In this document: piece by piece, positions 1-10,639 of the stretch | How positions within the stretch are numbered: position 1 is the first letter of the stretch | How the letters are laid out: every line of letters begins with the position of its first letter | DNA from: Cordilura impudica | Lineage: Eukaryota > Arthropoda > Insecta > Diptera > Scathophagidae | DNA: 64,000 nucleotides | Direction: 5' to 3' | Assembly: GCA_963682025.1 (NCBI GenBank) | Contig: OY821521.1 | Span: 53,260,908-53,324,907, forward strand | Made by a program: the position numbers and the translations under genes | Notes under the pieces: model-generated | What the model saw: only the letters and a program-made list of their open reading frames with translations | Databases searched by the model: none | Told to the model about the DNA's origin: nothing

Positions 1-890
1 AAAAAATAGTCTAAAGGCGTCAAATCGCATGATCTTGGTGGCCAACTTACCGGTCCATTTCTTGAGATGAATTGTTCTCCGAAGTTTTCCCTCAAAATGG
101 CCATAGAATCGCGAGCTGTGTGGCATGTAGCGCCATCTTGTTGAAACCACATGTCAACCAAGTTCAGTTCTTCCATTTTTGGCAACAAAAAGTTTGTTAG
201 CATCGAACGATAGCGATCGCCATTCACCGTAACGTTGCGTCCAACAGCATCTTTGAAAAAATACGGTCCAATGATTCCACCAGCGTACAAACCACACCAA
301 ACAGTGCATTTTTCGGGATGCATGGGCAGTTCTTGAACGGCTTCTGGTTTCTCTTCACTCCAAATACGGCAATTTTGCTTATTTACGAAGCCATTCAACC
401 AGAAATGAGCCTCATCGCTGAACAAAATTTGTCGATAAAGAAGCGGATTTTCTGCCAACTTTTCTAGGGCCCATTCACTGAAAATTAGACGTTGTGGCAG
501 ATCGTTCGGCTTCAGTTCTTGCACGAGCTGTATTTTATACGGTTTTACACCAAGATCTTTGCGTAAAATCTTCCATGTGGTCGAATAACACAAACCCAAT
601 TGCTGCGAACGGCGACGAATCGACATTTCACGGTCTTCAGTAACACTCTCAGAAACAGACGCAATATTCTCTTCTGTACGCACTGTACGCATTCGTGTGG
701 TTGGTTTAATGTCCAATAAAGTAAACTGAGTGCGAAACTTGGTCACAATCGCATTAATTGTTTGCTCACTTGGTCGATTATGTAGACCATAAATCGGACG
801 TAAAGCGCGAAACACATTTCGAACCGAACACTGATTTTGGTAATAAAATTCAATGATTTGCAAGCGTTGCTCGTTAGTAAGTCTATTCAT
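1..890 (-). CDS. DD41D Tc1/mariner transposase, open to the window edge
   Basis: This is a cut-and-paste DNA transposase expected to act on its own terminal repeats in the nucleus. Translating the minus strand from the ATG at 888-890 gives about 296 codons with no stop before the window edge. An N-terminal helix-turn-helix region begins MNRLTNEQRLQIIEFYY. The catalytic core follows: LFSDEAHFW holds the first Asp, QQDGATCHTA the second and LTPLDYF the third. Counting residues gives 41 between the second and third Asp, so this is a DD41D enzyme, the spacing reported for the rosa/Visitor group. The conserved PYFFKD and VNGDRYRSM segments lie between them. No frameshift or nonsense codon was seen, unlike copies 2 and 3 in this window, so this is the best candidate here for a recently active copy. 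The C-terminal ~50-60 residues are outside the window. Confidence 0.88.
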   Translation of the reverse strand, partial: MNRLTNEQRLQIIEFYYQNQCSVRNVFRALRPIYGLHNRPSEQTINAIVTKFRTQFTLLDIKPTTRMRTVRTEENIASVSESVTEDREMSIRRRSQQLGLCYSTTWKILRKDLGVKPYKIQLVQELKPNDLPQRLIFSEWALEKLAENPLLYRQILFSDEAHFWLNGFVNKQNCRIWSEEKPEAVQELPMHPEKCTVWCGLYAGGIIGPYFFKDAVGRNVTVNGDRYRSMLTNFLLPKMEELNLVDMWFQQDGATCHTARDSMAILRENFGEQFISRNGPVSWPPRSCDLTPLDYF

Positions 891-1005
891 GATGAAATGT
901 CAAAGCATACTGAGCATCTTTCTCTTTGACACCATGTCTGAAATCCCACGTGATCTGTCAAATACTAATGCATGAAAATCCTAACCTCAAAAAAATCACC
1001 CGTTA
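1..1005 (-). mobile_element. DD41D Tc1/mariner (rosa/Visitor-like) element, copy 1, cut by window edge
   Basis: The right-hand terminal inverted repeat reads inward from a TA at 1004-1005 as TAACGGGTGATTTTTTTGAG. It closely resembles the terminus of copy 2 at 17891 (TAAAGGGTGATTTTTTAAGA). About 115 bp of leader separates it from the transposase start at 890. The other end lies outside the window, so the element's length and its second repeat cannot be seen. The TA next to the repeat fits the TA target preference of the IS630-Tc1-mariner superfamily. Family assignment rests on the transposase described in the next entry. Confidence 0.85.
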
Positions 1006-1329
1006 CAAAGAAATGGGTAAACATACACCAACATCGACGTACACATATCACACATATAAAAGCTTTTATCTTCAGTCCACTGAATTTCTGATGGATTGAA
1101 GACAAATAATAAGATTTGTATTTAAAATTTATCTTAAGTAATGAAAAAGTCAGGCCGGTTGGTCTTAAAGAATGCAAAATGTCCTTAAAATAATGCATTG
1201 CTTTATTGGCCTATAACTCTGAAAATAACAGTTTAAAGTAATTGTTCTTCTAGAGAACATTTATGTAGAATTAGAAGAGAAAATTTCCATAATTTAGACG
1301 TTTGGCCTTTCTTTGACCTTCCAAGGGTT
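1006..1329. other. AT-rich spacer, nothing recognised
   Basis: Short reading frames exist on the minus strand but show no recognisable domain. The right part may belong to the degraded Tc1-like element that follows, but I could not align it. Confidence 0.4.
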
Positions 1330-1663
1330 TTTGTACAAATTAAAGTAAAAAATTTTATAAAAAACAATTCTATCTTCACTCAGGACAATGATCCTGAGCA
1401 TGTGGCGCTAAGTATGAAGCTATGGATCTTGTATAAAGTACCAGAATGGATTGAGACCCCTCCACATGGCTCAGATATTAACTTTATAGTACATATTTGG
1501 GATATTCCGGAGCAAAATATTAGCAGAAGACACATTTCTAACTAGAACCAATTGAAGGATTGCCTTAAATGAAGACAAAATAATGACGGAAATAAAGTCA
1601 AAATTGGTAAACTCAATGTCTAGACGAATAACGGCAGTTTTAGCTAGTAAAGAATACATTTAG
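1330..1663 (+). pseudogene. Tc1-like transposase relic, C-terminal part
   Basis: The plus strand translates, with interruptions, to a Tc1-type C-terminal half. QDNDPEHVALSMKLWILY corresponds to the second catalytic Asp block (family form QDNDPKHTA). ETPPHGSDINFI corresponds to the third-acidic-residue block (family form TPxQSPDLNPIE), with the usual Glu position degraded. Then come RRHISNxNQLKDCLK and a terminal MSRRITAVLASKEYI followed by TAG at 1661-1663. Stops and frame changes occur between these blocks. The N-terminal half and the terminal repeats were not found. It is an old Tc1-clade relic and cannot encode an active enzyme. Confidence 0.7.
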
Positions 1664-1826
1664 TTACACTTATATGCGGTGAAATACATATTTTAAAGTA
1701 CGGACGAATGCTTTTTCTATTTGATTTTATGTGCCTTTACACTTTTTGCACTTTTTTACCCATAGTAAATGCGAACATGTATATTTTTGGTGTTTTATGT
1801 AAAATAAAATAATTTATTAGTTAAAT

Positions 1827-2021
1827 TTGTTGTCCTTATTTTTGTCTGTAGCTAAAAGCGTTTCCATCAAGAAAATACCTGGTTTTGATATTGTATCTAA
1901 ATTGTCGAAAGTCTTAGCAGATGTCTATAGGTGCAGTGCCACGTCCTTCCGCCCATATAACAAAAAATCAAATATCGGACTTCATAGTGTCACCCGTCAT
2001 GCTATTCTAAAGATTCCCTGA
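1827..2021 (+). pseudogene. possible jockey-type LINE reverse transcriptase fragment
   Basis: A 64-codon frame contains SIKKIPGFDIVS. This resembles the KKAPGFDLI segment at the start of jockey-clade reverse transcriptase domains (the family's nucleotide-binding palm begins just after it). The rest of the frame (SKVLADVYRCSATSF...) has no match I can defend. It ends at a stop next to an R1 repeat. It may be a 5'- and 3'-truncated retrotransposon scrap, or chance similarity. Confidence 0.3.
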
Positions 2022-2030
2022 AAACTTTAT

Positions 2031-2742
2031 CCATCTTTTATTATACCGATCGACTTAGAATCACTTTCTGAGTCTCCTTAGCGACGTCTGTGCGTCCGTC
2101 TGTCTGTCCGTCTGTCTGCCCATCCGTCTGTATGCCCATGTAAATTTGTATTAAAACTACAGCTCGCAATTATATATGTAATTTTATGAGGTTTAGTTTA
2201 TAAGCTTTCATCGGCCATAAGACGAACGCTGTTGAAATTAATGAAAATCGGTTCATGTTCAGACCTAGTCCCCCATACAAATGGCCCCTTTGAGAACGAC
2301 TTAAATTTCCGTAACATCCCAATTATCATACAGATCTCGGTCAAATTGGGTTGGTCTATGCTTATTACATCCATCTATCAGTGGGCCAAAAATAAACCCC
2401 ATATTCTTAGTCATAGCCCCCATATAAAGTTGCTTCCCGACCTTCACTTAAATCTAACAAAAAGCAAAAATATTGCACCGATTTTTCACAAATTTGGTTT
2501 GTATGTGTTTTTGCAAAAAATAAGTGACCTTACCAAATGTGGTAAGGCCCGGTCCGTTTCTCGACCTAGACCCCATATAAATATAGTCTCCGATATGCAC
2601 TTTTTCATATAACAACAATTAATAACAATTTGGTTTTATGCTTATTTTCTATATCTAATTCGTTGGATATAAAAGATAGGGTCTCGAAACGCATGGTATA
2701 TGGTATCGTATAGTAGGTCTAGATCGACAATAATTTTCTTAT
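2031..2742 (-). repeat. Interspersed repeat family R1, copy a
   Basis: This copy matches the other R1 copies at 19230, 20204 and 53066. It starts inside the family at the ATTATACCGATCG segment, continues through the GTCCGTCTGTCTG run, and ends at a degraded form of the palindromic terminus (GGTCTAGATCGAC, then AATTTTCTTAT). It lacks the CCACTATGTGG end. No coding capacity was identified in any copy, so R1 looks like a non-autonomous element. Confidence 0.75.
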
Positions 2743-2846
2743 GAAAATATATATTAAAATATATAACAGGCTGTTAGACATATTTTAATTTCACCTATCT
2801 AGCTTTACTAGTTTAGGGTCGACAATTAAACCATAAAACACATATA

Positions 2847-3224
2847 TCTATAATATTAATAGGCTAGGCGATTTCTTTTGACTGATGTTTTGTTCTACCG
2901 TTTTATCCCGATTTTGACCAAACGTATATTATTTGAAAGGTATTTCTTTTTAGCCGATTTGTAGATTTACAGAATTTAAAATTTTGTCCTTTATTTTAAG
3001 TAAATTGAATTTGAAGTTGCTACTAACACATACATAAAATTAAACAATGCTATGTGTGTATTTATTAAATTTGTTAATGTGTTTGTAATAAAAATGAGTT
3101 TGTTTTTTTGTATTGATTTGGGAATTGGCTATAACTGATAAGCATAATTTTAGAGTCTTTATTTAATCAAAAAATAAAATGTCCTAGAATTTGCGCTGGA
3201 ATTTCGAACGCTGGAATCTGCTAG
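2847..3224 (+). mobile_element. Helitron-like non-autonomous element, copy 1
   Basis: The repeat starts TCTATAATATTAATAGGC and ends ...CGCTGGAATCTGCTAG. The 5' TC, the 3' CTAG and, in the better copies, a short hairpin a few bases before CTAG fit the known Helitron/Helentron terminal structure. In this copy the hairpin (around GGAATTTCGAACG) is degraded. It is joined directly, head to tail, to copy 2, with no spacer between CTAG and the next TATAATATTAATAGGC. Confidence 0.6.
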
Positions 3225-3590
3225 TATAATATTAATAGGCTAGGCGATTTCTTGTGACCGATGTTTTGTTCTACCGTTTTATCCAGATTTTGACCAGGCG
3301 TATATTATTTGTAAGGTATTTCTTTTTAGCCATTTTGCGGATTTACAGATTTTTAAATTTTGTCCTTTGTTTTGAGTTAATTGCATTTAAAGTTGCTACC
3401 CACACATACATATAATAATACATATGCTATGTGTGCATTTATTAAATTTGTTAATGTGTTTGTTAATGTGTTTGTTGTCTTCATTCACAATAATAATAAA
3501 CCATAAAAGTGTTGGTGTGTGAATTGACTAAGTTGAAAAACAAAGTTGCCTAGAAATTGCACTCGAATTTCGAGCGCTGGAATCTGCTAG
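3225..3590 (+). mobile_element. Helitron-like non-autonomous element, copy 2 (tandem to copy 1)
   Basis: It begins immediately after copy 1's CTAG and lacks the leading TC. Near the 3' end it carries CTCGAATTTCGAG, which can fold as a 4-6 bp hairpin. This is followed about 12 nt later by the terminal CTAG at 3587-3590. Tandem head-to-tail copies are known for Helitrons and are expected from rolling-circle transposition. No Rep/helicase coding sequence is present in the window. Confidence 0.62.
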
Positions 3591-4867
3591 CAATATTATT
3601 CGTATGTCAACCTCACGTCCCATATATCGATTTTTAAGGATTTAAACTTCGAATATTTATTAAGATCACTAGTCAGTATCCACTTTAGAACTATAGAATA
3701 ATTTTTACCAGTTTTACAGCATTCTGAAGAAAAAGGATATATGGAAGCCAAACGAGTAGAGCGGTGGACATGAAGATTTGCCTTCCGAGAGCTGTGGTCC
3801 ATTTTAATTATTTTTGGATGACTAATGTAGAAGTATTCACATTTTATTAAATAAGGAATGAAAGTATTATGAAGTGGATATTCTTGCACCGATTTTATTT
3901 AAAAATAGAATTCTTTTCCCGATTTGACGAAATGTAAATGTAATTTTTGTTTGTCACTGTGCGGCTTGGCTTTTTTCCACTAGCCGTAACTAACTTTTTA
4001 TTAATAGGTCTTATTTTTTACCTTGAAATCTATCCAAAAAAAAAGAGTAGGGGAGCAAAGAAAACACCTTTGATTTTCTCAAATATTTCTTAGGCACGTT
4101 TATCTACACATAAACTATATGAGTAAGTAAACTAAATACAAATTCATTAAAATTGTAGTTGTTTGTTTATGTTTACAAGTATGTGTGTAAGTATTTGGCA
4201 ATGGTTATTGTTAACGTGCAGCTTACGACTACCAATCCATAATCTATATCATATCAAGGAAAGACTTACACATACTCGTACATACAGATATAAAAAATAA
4301 GTGTATTTCTATGCTGGTGAAATTGAGTCCTTATATTGAAGTTTCATAAAAGCCAAAGACGGTTTACTTAACTCTATAGGTGAAATCTTCCAAAGTACTC
4401 GTCTTCCATAGGTTTATATATATTTGTGTTTTATGTAAATATAAATGTAAATGCTGTTTAATATTGTGGTTTAGACGTCTCTTTTTTGGTTAGTTAACTT
4501 CTATGTGTTCGTTTGTCTTCTGTATGTTTATGACGTACATGTCTTTTTTGGGGGGTGGTAGTTGGCAGTTATGTGTAAATGGCGCTTTATGCTCCAGTAG
4601 TTTGAAATTCCTCGAGCAGAGTGAATAATTAGGTAATAAATATTGTAAAGTGGTGAGAGTTGAAAACAAATCAGTTTGCTTGTTTTATGATGTATTGTAA
4701 TGAATTTATGATAATTTTTCAAAATTAATGTTCACCCATCAATTTGCTTTCAAAACTTAAAGCATAATTGCTTGGTGGGAGTAAAAATTTTGTATAATGA
4801 TATTTTTATTTAAAATTAGCCGCTATTTCAATATTAAGTATATAATTAGGCAGGACATTTCTTCATA
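3591..4867. other. AT-rich intergenic DNA, nothing recognised
   Basis: Both strands carry only short open frames without identifiable domains. No RNA gene or clear repeat boundary was seen. Confidence 0.4.
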
Positions 4868-6175
4868 CGAGGGTGGGTTAATAAATCCGTGACATTTTCT
4901 AGTTACTTATAAAGCAAGACGGCGCCATTCAACTACCATCTGTTAAGACTGTAAAATTTTAAGCAGGGTGCATCATATGGTTTGCGTTTGACAGCCACTG
5001 AAATTAAACAACCTCGAGATTTTTTACAAAAATGGAAAAGGGGAATTTCGAGTACTTGGTTTCATTACCAAAACCATGGAAAAGCTTGATAAATATTGCG
5101 GGGCATCTGCACCATCAGCTTCAATGTCTAAGAAGAAGTTTATCGAATTACGTTATGGTCGTACCAGCACAAGGGACGCCTAAAGGTTGGGTGGCCCAAA
5201 AAAGGTCGCCAGGTCAGAAATCATCGATAAAAATTATGGAATGATATTGGAACGATCAGTGAAAAAAATTGCCTAAGCTGGTTGTGGTTGTGGTTACCTA
5301 AACTGAATGCGTATATCACATTTTACATATGTAAAGTTATTCGCACGATGAGCGCAGCGATTTCTCACAATCGATCATAAAGGGAATGGTGCGACTACCA
5401 AATAGGTCACCCAGTATGTATCTGCCTAGTGTTCTGAACTTAATACTACCCAAAAGAGAGTCGCAAAAGAGATGATATACTGTCTCCTCTTATCCATGTG
5501 TTCCTCAGCTGCGGCAGTGATCGTTGTGCTGAAATCCGAGTCTTCCTGCATCAACACGACCGTAAGACGTGATATGTCCCTTCTACTTAGAGGAGATTTA
5601 GTCCATCTTATGGTATAGTGAGAACACGTCTACCTTGAATACCTGTAGGTATACGTCCATATTCTTCCACCTATTTTCCGCTGCTCGTAAGAAGTGCATG
5701 AAGATTGCTCCCCTAATGGGTACAACTGGAGTTGCGACCCAAACCGCAGAGGAAGCATCAAAAGTGAAAGCCGTTCTTGTCAACAACTCTGCCTGCTCAA
5801 GGGTGGCCGGTGCAACGGTAATCATGTAGAACCGGTTTAGTTGTGACTGTTACTTCTTGCACTGTCCCACCAGAATAAGAGCGAGAAGTGCCGCCAGACT
5901 GTTGACAAAGATACCTACCATTCTCTCGACCTTATGTATTCCCCTTGACAAAAATCCATAAATTGGGCTACGAACTGCTACCCCCTCCAGTATATTTTCC
6001 ACAGTAAGCCTCCTGTAACTATTTCCTGTTTTTAAAACCTAAAAAACAACTAGCAGCAAATATTTGGAAGGAATACAATAAATTGAAAAAACGCTGTACA
6101 AAGTGTGTTGAGCTAAATGGAGGCTATGGTGAGAAATAAACTTTCTTTGCCAAAAAATCTGTCCTCCTTTGGCTA
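4868..6175 (+). mobile_element. Degenerate mariner element (irritans/cecropia-like) split by a LINE fragment
   Basis: A terminal-repeat-like ACGAGGGTGGGTTAATAAAT is at 4868. The transposase start MEKGNF is at 5032. With frame changes the following sequence gives a KLDKYCGASAPS-like segment, MSKKKFIELRYGRTST and VGWPKKGRQV, which is the mariner helix-turn-helix region. It continues to a match with the other relic's ISTERVHITFYM at about 5300-5332. The C-terminal block LKKRCTKCVELNGGYGEK followed by a stop lies at about 6080-6130. Between the two, 5333-6048 is an opposite-strand LINE fragment. The catalytic core is missing. It is an old, dead copy. Confidence 0.6.
5333..6048 (-). pseudogene. 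Non-LTR retrotransposon RNase H to zinc-knuckle relic
   Basis: Minus-strand translation gives pieces of the 3' part of a LINE pol. FVNSLAALLAL resembles the RNase H segment normally read as DSQAALKAL. Then come TLEQAELLTRTAFTFDASSAVWV, VPIRGAIFMHFLRAAENRWKN and, after frame changes, SRRDISRLT. The end is a cysteine-histidine knuckle (CRSCGT...EETVYHLFCD) followed by LGRYILGDLFGSRTIPF. This domain order occurs in LINEs of the I/LOA/R1 groups, where the product copies element RNA at the target site. The frame is shifted at least twice. It lies inside the mariner relic, so it probably inserted there. Confidence 0.6.
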
Positions 6176-6184
6176 ACGCATGGA

Positions 6185-7735
6185 TTGTATTGGATTGGAT
6201 TGTATTGTGGTAATAATTCCAATGGAGTGGAAACATGCCAAAATTATAGCAATACCAAAAACGGGTAACGAATACCGCCCGATTGCAATTCTTCCATATC
6301 TCTCAAAAGTTTTCGAGCACCTTTTACACAGACAAATCTTTAGATATTTAAACGACAACTTACAGAGCGTCAATCTGGTTCAGACCACAACATAGCTGTA
6401 TAACAACTTTATCTGATGTAGTTGAGGAGATAAGAAGTAACATTGATGATGGGAAAATATCTTTTTTGGTTTTACTGGATCACTAAAAGGCATTTGACAC
6501 GATGCACCACTCAATTTTATGCCTCAAACTGAAGAGGTTTTTTAACTTTTCTACATTAGCAGTTAGACTCATGTTTTCATATCTCACAAACAGATGCCAA
6601 TCTGTTGCTAATGGTAGCTCCATCTCAAACTCACTGCAAGTTATAAGAGGGGTACCACAGGGTTCAATCCTGTGACCACTACTTTCTTCGATATATGCCA
6701 ATGATCTTCCACAACAAATTAAATTCCCTAAGGTTCAGATGTACGCTGATGACATTCATTTATATTTAAGTAGTACTAAGGATTCAATTATTTCTAAAAC
6801 TCAAGAACTAAATTATGATCTCAAACGTATTCTAAATTGGGCAACGAGAAATGGTCTACGATTTAATCCAAATAAATCTAAGTGTATTATAATAAAGAAG
6901 AAAGTGATGCATTTGGAGAATGAGATTAATGTCTTTCTTGGGGGGCTCTAAAATTGACATCGTGTACTCTGTACGAAATCTCGGAGTTGTGTTTAATGAC
7001 TTGGTCAGGTCATATTAATCAATGATATGGCAGAAGTTATAGTATGTTGAGAAGCTTATGGGTAACACAGCACTTTACTCCACCGAAAATAGGATTGCTA
7101 CTTGCTAAACATATCTTTTACCAATACTACTATATGCATCTGAGGTTTTCACAGGTTGCAACTCTAGGGATAACAGAAAACTTACTGTAACTTTCAACAA
7201 CATTATTCGCTATATCTTTGGATTAAGAAAATTTGATCATGTATCCCAATACTCGTGTCATGTCTTGCACATGTCATTTGACAACTATATTAAATTCATG
7301 AACATTATATTTCTACATAAAATTATTATAACAAAGGCTTTAAAATATCTTTTTGAACGATTAAAGTTCGCAAGATCTTCCAGAGGGAATCGAATAATTC
7401 AACTTAAATAGCGGAACCATGCCTCTGAATGTCAATTTTTCATTCTAACTATTCGCCTCTGGAATCAGCTTCCTAAGGTCATGCAAAATACAAGCAACGC
7501 AATTGGGTTTAGAAAATTACTATACCAATACTTTAATTGATTTTATTTGATTTTTTTTTCTAATATTTTTTAATTGTAAATTATAATATTTTCAATTTAG
7601 ATTAAGAGTTACTGATTTTAAATATATAGTGAATAACTTATCTGATTCCATTACTGTAATTTATAGGATACTGTGTCTTGTTGTAATGGAAAGTCGCATT
7701 TAATAAATAAATACAAATACAAAATACAAAACAGC
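6185..7735 (+). pseudogene. Jockey-type non-LTR retrotransposon, 5'-truncated, dead
   Basis: A reverse transcriptase domain can be followed across frames. WKHAKIIAIPKTGNEYRPIA is block 1. KAFDTMHHSIL is block A, with a stop just before KAF. VIRGVPQGSIL is block B, followed by a stop. YADDIHLYLSS at about 6742 is block C with the catalytic Asp pair. Then come LNWATRNGLRFNPNKSK and, after another shift, a thumb/C-terminal region including LWNQLPKVMQN near 7460. The 3' end is an A-rich tail of AAATAAATACAAATAC type at about 7700-7735. 5' truncation plus an A-rich tail is the normal result of target-primed reverse transcription. At least two in-frame stops and several frameshifts make it inactive. 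Confidence 0.75.
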
Positions 7736-7789
7736 TGTTTGAAAAGTCCAACCAAAATAATATGATTTTGGTTTAGTTAATTTAATTTA

Positions 7790-8420
7790 TTGTTATATAT
7801 TCACATTAGTTTGTTCTTTAGTTCAGCGTTCTTCCTTATCTTGTGATCCCTTTAAAATAATACGTCTTCTTAACACCTCAAAAAGAGGCGTTTGTTTCAG
7901 CGTGAACGAAATAGCTTTCCGCCGTGTCATTCCTTCAGGTTTGGAAAATTAAGATACACGTAGGTGGATGAATCGAAAGAATATCCTGGTTGTAGGAGTA
8001 ATTAGTAGCAATTAATGCAATTGATGCAATGTCGGCATTTTTTGATGAAGATCGCTTTTCTTTGGCCAAATACGGTAATTTTTTCCTATAATTCCCAATT
8101 GCTTCTGTGTTTCTCCTTTGAAGACTAACAATGTGAATTATGTCGAATCGTTGTTGGACGACAGATCCACCTTAACATACTTAGGCATCGATCTGCCAGG
8201 ATGTCTCTGGTGTATTGTGATTGACCCATGTTTCATCCACAGTTACAATAAACATCCATACGACTAGAGTTTAAGATCACCAAATATTCCATCGAGTTTG
8301 TCATTGGGCTTAATTGGCAGCTACCTTGCGGATAGATGGTCGAGTCTTCACGTAGGAATATTCCTACTAGCTCCATTTAAAATATGTGGCATCTCATCTA
8401 TCCCACACAACTTTCATCGG
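7790..8420 (-). pseudogene. Possible mariner-like transposase relic
   Basis: Minus-strand fragments include WMKHGSITIHQRHPGRS, readable in a neighbouring frame as DETWVNHNTPETSW. This is the usual context of the first catalytic Asp in mariner transposases (DETWIHHYTPETK). A KLDGIFGDLK-like piece lies upstream. No second or third catalytic block could be placed reliably, and many stops intervene. The identification rests mainly on this one motif. Confidence 0.4.
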
Positions 8421-9105
8421 CGGTCATTCAGAACATTATCGTGATTTTTCCTTAATATTTCTTCAATAACACCCCCATTTGAAAGTTCCGAATGGTATTC
8501 AGGACTTGTGAAACAGATGTGCCATAAATTCTATTCCTATGATATGAAAAAATAAAAAAAGCTGATTCCTTTAATCGATTAAAAAAAAATAAACCAGTCT
8601 CTGAAAATTTGAAAATATATAGCCTGCCTTCGTAAATTTGTTTGGCTATTATGTTTACTATAATAGCCACCCTACTGTATTTATATATAGTTGATACACA
8701 CAACTATCTATAACTACGTATGAATAAATATGTATTTATATTATTTTTTTTTTTCTAGCCATAATTTTATCTTTTACTCTCGGTTGCTTTTTGCTGGGCA
8801 TCCGATCAACATGAAATTGTATGCTTAAATGTATTAATTAAATAAAATGAAATATGCAACGACCTAAAGCCCCCGACGACTACCAAAATAGAAACATGCA
8901 CAAATGACTACTATAACAGAACCAAACACTCGTTTAAATAAATGTGTATAGATATCTTTGACTTGCCGCCACGCTACTGTCCAGAAGAATATAACTAAGA
9001 TTGTCCGTTCATATGTTATAAGAGTGAAAAAATTTTGACTCTTTATGAGGTAATTATAGTCTTAATACTTTTTCTGCAACAGGAATCGCTGGTTTTTAGT
9101 CTTAA
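8421..9105. other. AT-rich DNA, nothing recognised
   Basis: No coding, RNA or repeat signal was found apart from short homopolymer tracts. Confidence 0.4.
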
Positions 9106-9448
9106 TCTATAATATTATTAGGCTAGGTGATTTCTTGTGACTGATGTTATGCTCTACCGTTTTATCCGTATATTATTTGAAAGGTATTTCTTTTTAGCCA
9201 TTTTGCAGATATACAGATTTTTAGTTTTTTGCCTTTATTTTGAGTAAATTGCACTTAAAGCTGCTACTAACACATACATAAAATTATAGATATGCTGTGT
9301 TTTATTAAATTTGTTAATATGTTTGTTAATGAGTTTGTTATCTTCATTCACAATAATAAACCAAAAAGTGTTGGTTTGTGAATCGGCTAAGTTGAAAAAT
9401 AAAGCTGCTAGAAATTGCACTCGAATTTCGAGCGCTGGAATCTGCTAG
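9106..9448 (+). mobile_element. Helitron-like non-autonomous element, copy 3
   Basis: It starts TCTATAATATTATTAGGCTA and ends CTGGAATCTGCTAG at 9448, with the CTCGAATTTCGAG hairpin about 12 nt before CTAG. Internal sequence is collinear with copies 1, 2 and 4 with small deletions (for example around the GTTTTATCC segment). It is the cleanest example of both termini in the window. Confidence 0.65.
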
Positions 9449-9779
9449 TATTTATTAATATTCCAAGTATTTTGGTATTGAAAATGAGCCAAAGTAGTCT
9501 TTTGATTCGAAAGTTATAAACGGAAAGAAGCCATTCATTTGACTGCAACAAACCCGTTCATTCTTGTGCAATTTAATGTGATTTCATATATGCATATAGA
9601 TGCCGTCAAAGCAAAAGTGCTCAAATTCTCAATACTCTACTATCCAAAAGTCTTTGCCATCCCTCCTTCATAAATTTCAAATGTCCATATCGCTTCAAAT
9701 TTAAAATATATATTCTTTATTATTTTCTTTTTTTACTTTTCTACGTACTTTTTTGAAACTACACTCTATCCTAAAATTT
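9449..9779. other. AT-rich spacer, nothing recognised
   Basis: No open frame with a recognisable domain and no repeat boundary were seen between the Helitron-like copy and the Tc1-like relic. Confidence 0.4.
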
Positions 9780-10400
9780 AAGATTAATTAATGTGACCTT
9801 TGGCATCCTTTGAATCTATTTTTCAAAGCTTCTGAAGTGATCTGCTTCTATGCTTCTTGCATTTTATTCCATAGGTAGCACAAGTAGTTCGAACATTCTT
9901 GAAAAATTCATCCCGCAGTAGCTCTATAGGCCTGAGATCAGGCGATAATGGTGGCCATTCCATAACTTTACAGATTCCAGCTGTTTCCTGGGTCTCTAGA
10001 TACTGTATATTTTACTTTATTATCTTGCTGAAAGATGATTTAGTCTGGTGACTATGACACGACCTTTCAAGTATTTCGAGTATTCTTCGAGTATTTCTTC
10101 GATTCTCCATAACCCGTCAACATTTTCTCCATTTTCACCTCACGTAATGGTTCGGTTCATCTTGGAATCGAATACTTCAAACTTCGATTTATCGGATCTT
10201 GCACCAATCGTTAAAAACCCAGTTTCCATATTTTTTCCTCACCCTAATCGTTTTTCTTTTAGTTTGTAAGGTTTTTCACAGCGATTCTCGGAATTAGTAA
10301 AATTTTGGAGCTCAGCATAAATAATTCTACGGAGCCGGATAATAAATTAGAACTGAAATAGTGCCGCTGGCTGGTAACTCATAAATATATGTTCACAATG
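9780..10400 (-). pseudogene. Tc1-like transposase relic
   Basis: On the minus strand, the segment from about 10300 to 10130 gives WCKILITDKSKFEVFDSK, matching the first-Asp block of Tc1 enzymes (FTDESKFELF). From about 9990 to 9880 it gives VMEWPPLSPDLRPIELLRDE, an excellent match to the third-acidic block (WPxQSPDLNPIE). The Glu is retained in PIE. FFKNVRTTCATYGIKCKK follows. The second-Asp region between them is poorly preserved and frames change several times. It is a dead Tc1-clade element, distinct from the one at 1330. Confidence 0.7.
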
Positions 10401-10639
10401 TCCAGTCAATTCTTACTATATAAGGGTAATGAAACTGAAGACTACCGGGATTCGTTAAGAGGCAGTTTGTTAATAATCTTAAGACCAACGCACTTTTTGA
10501 AGGTCGAAGATTTTTAGAATTCATACTACGGATGACCAAGTAGTGTTACTGTCAGATAAGGAAATGAGGCCAAGTTATGCATTTTGATATTGCAAGGCAT
10601 TCTAATTGATGTGTTGCGGTTCATTCGAATCAGTTCCTT
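10401..10639. other. Spacer, nothing recognised
   Basis: A short AT-rich interval between the Tc1-like relic and a LINE relic. Confidence 0.4.
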
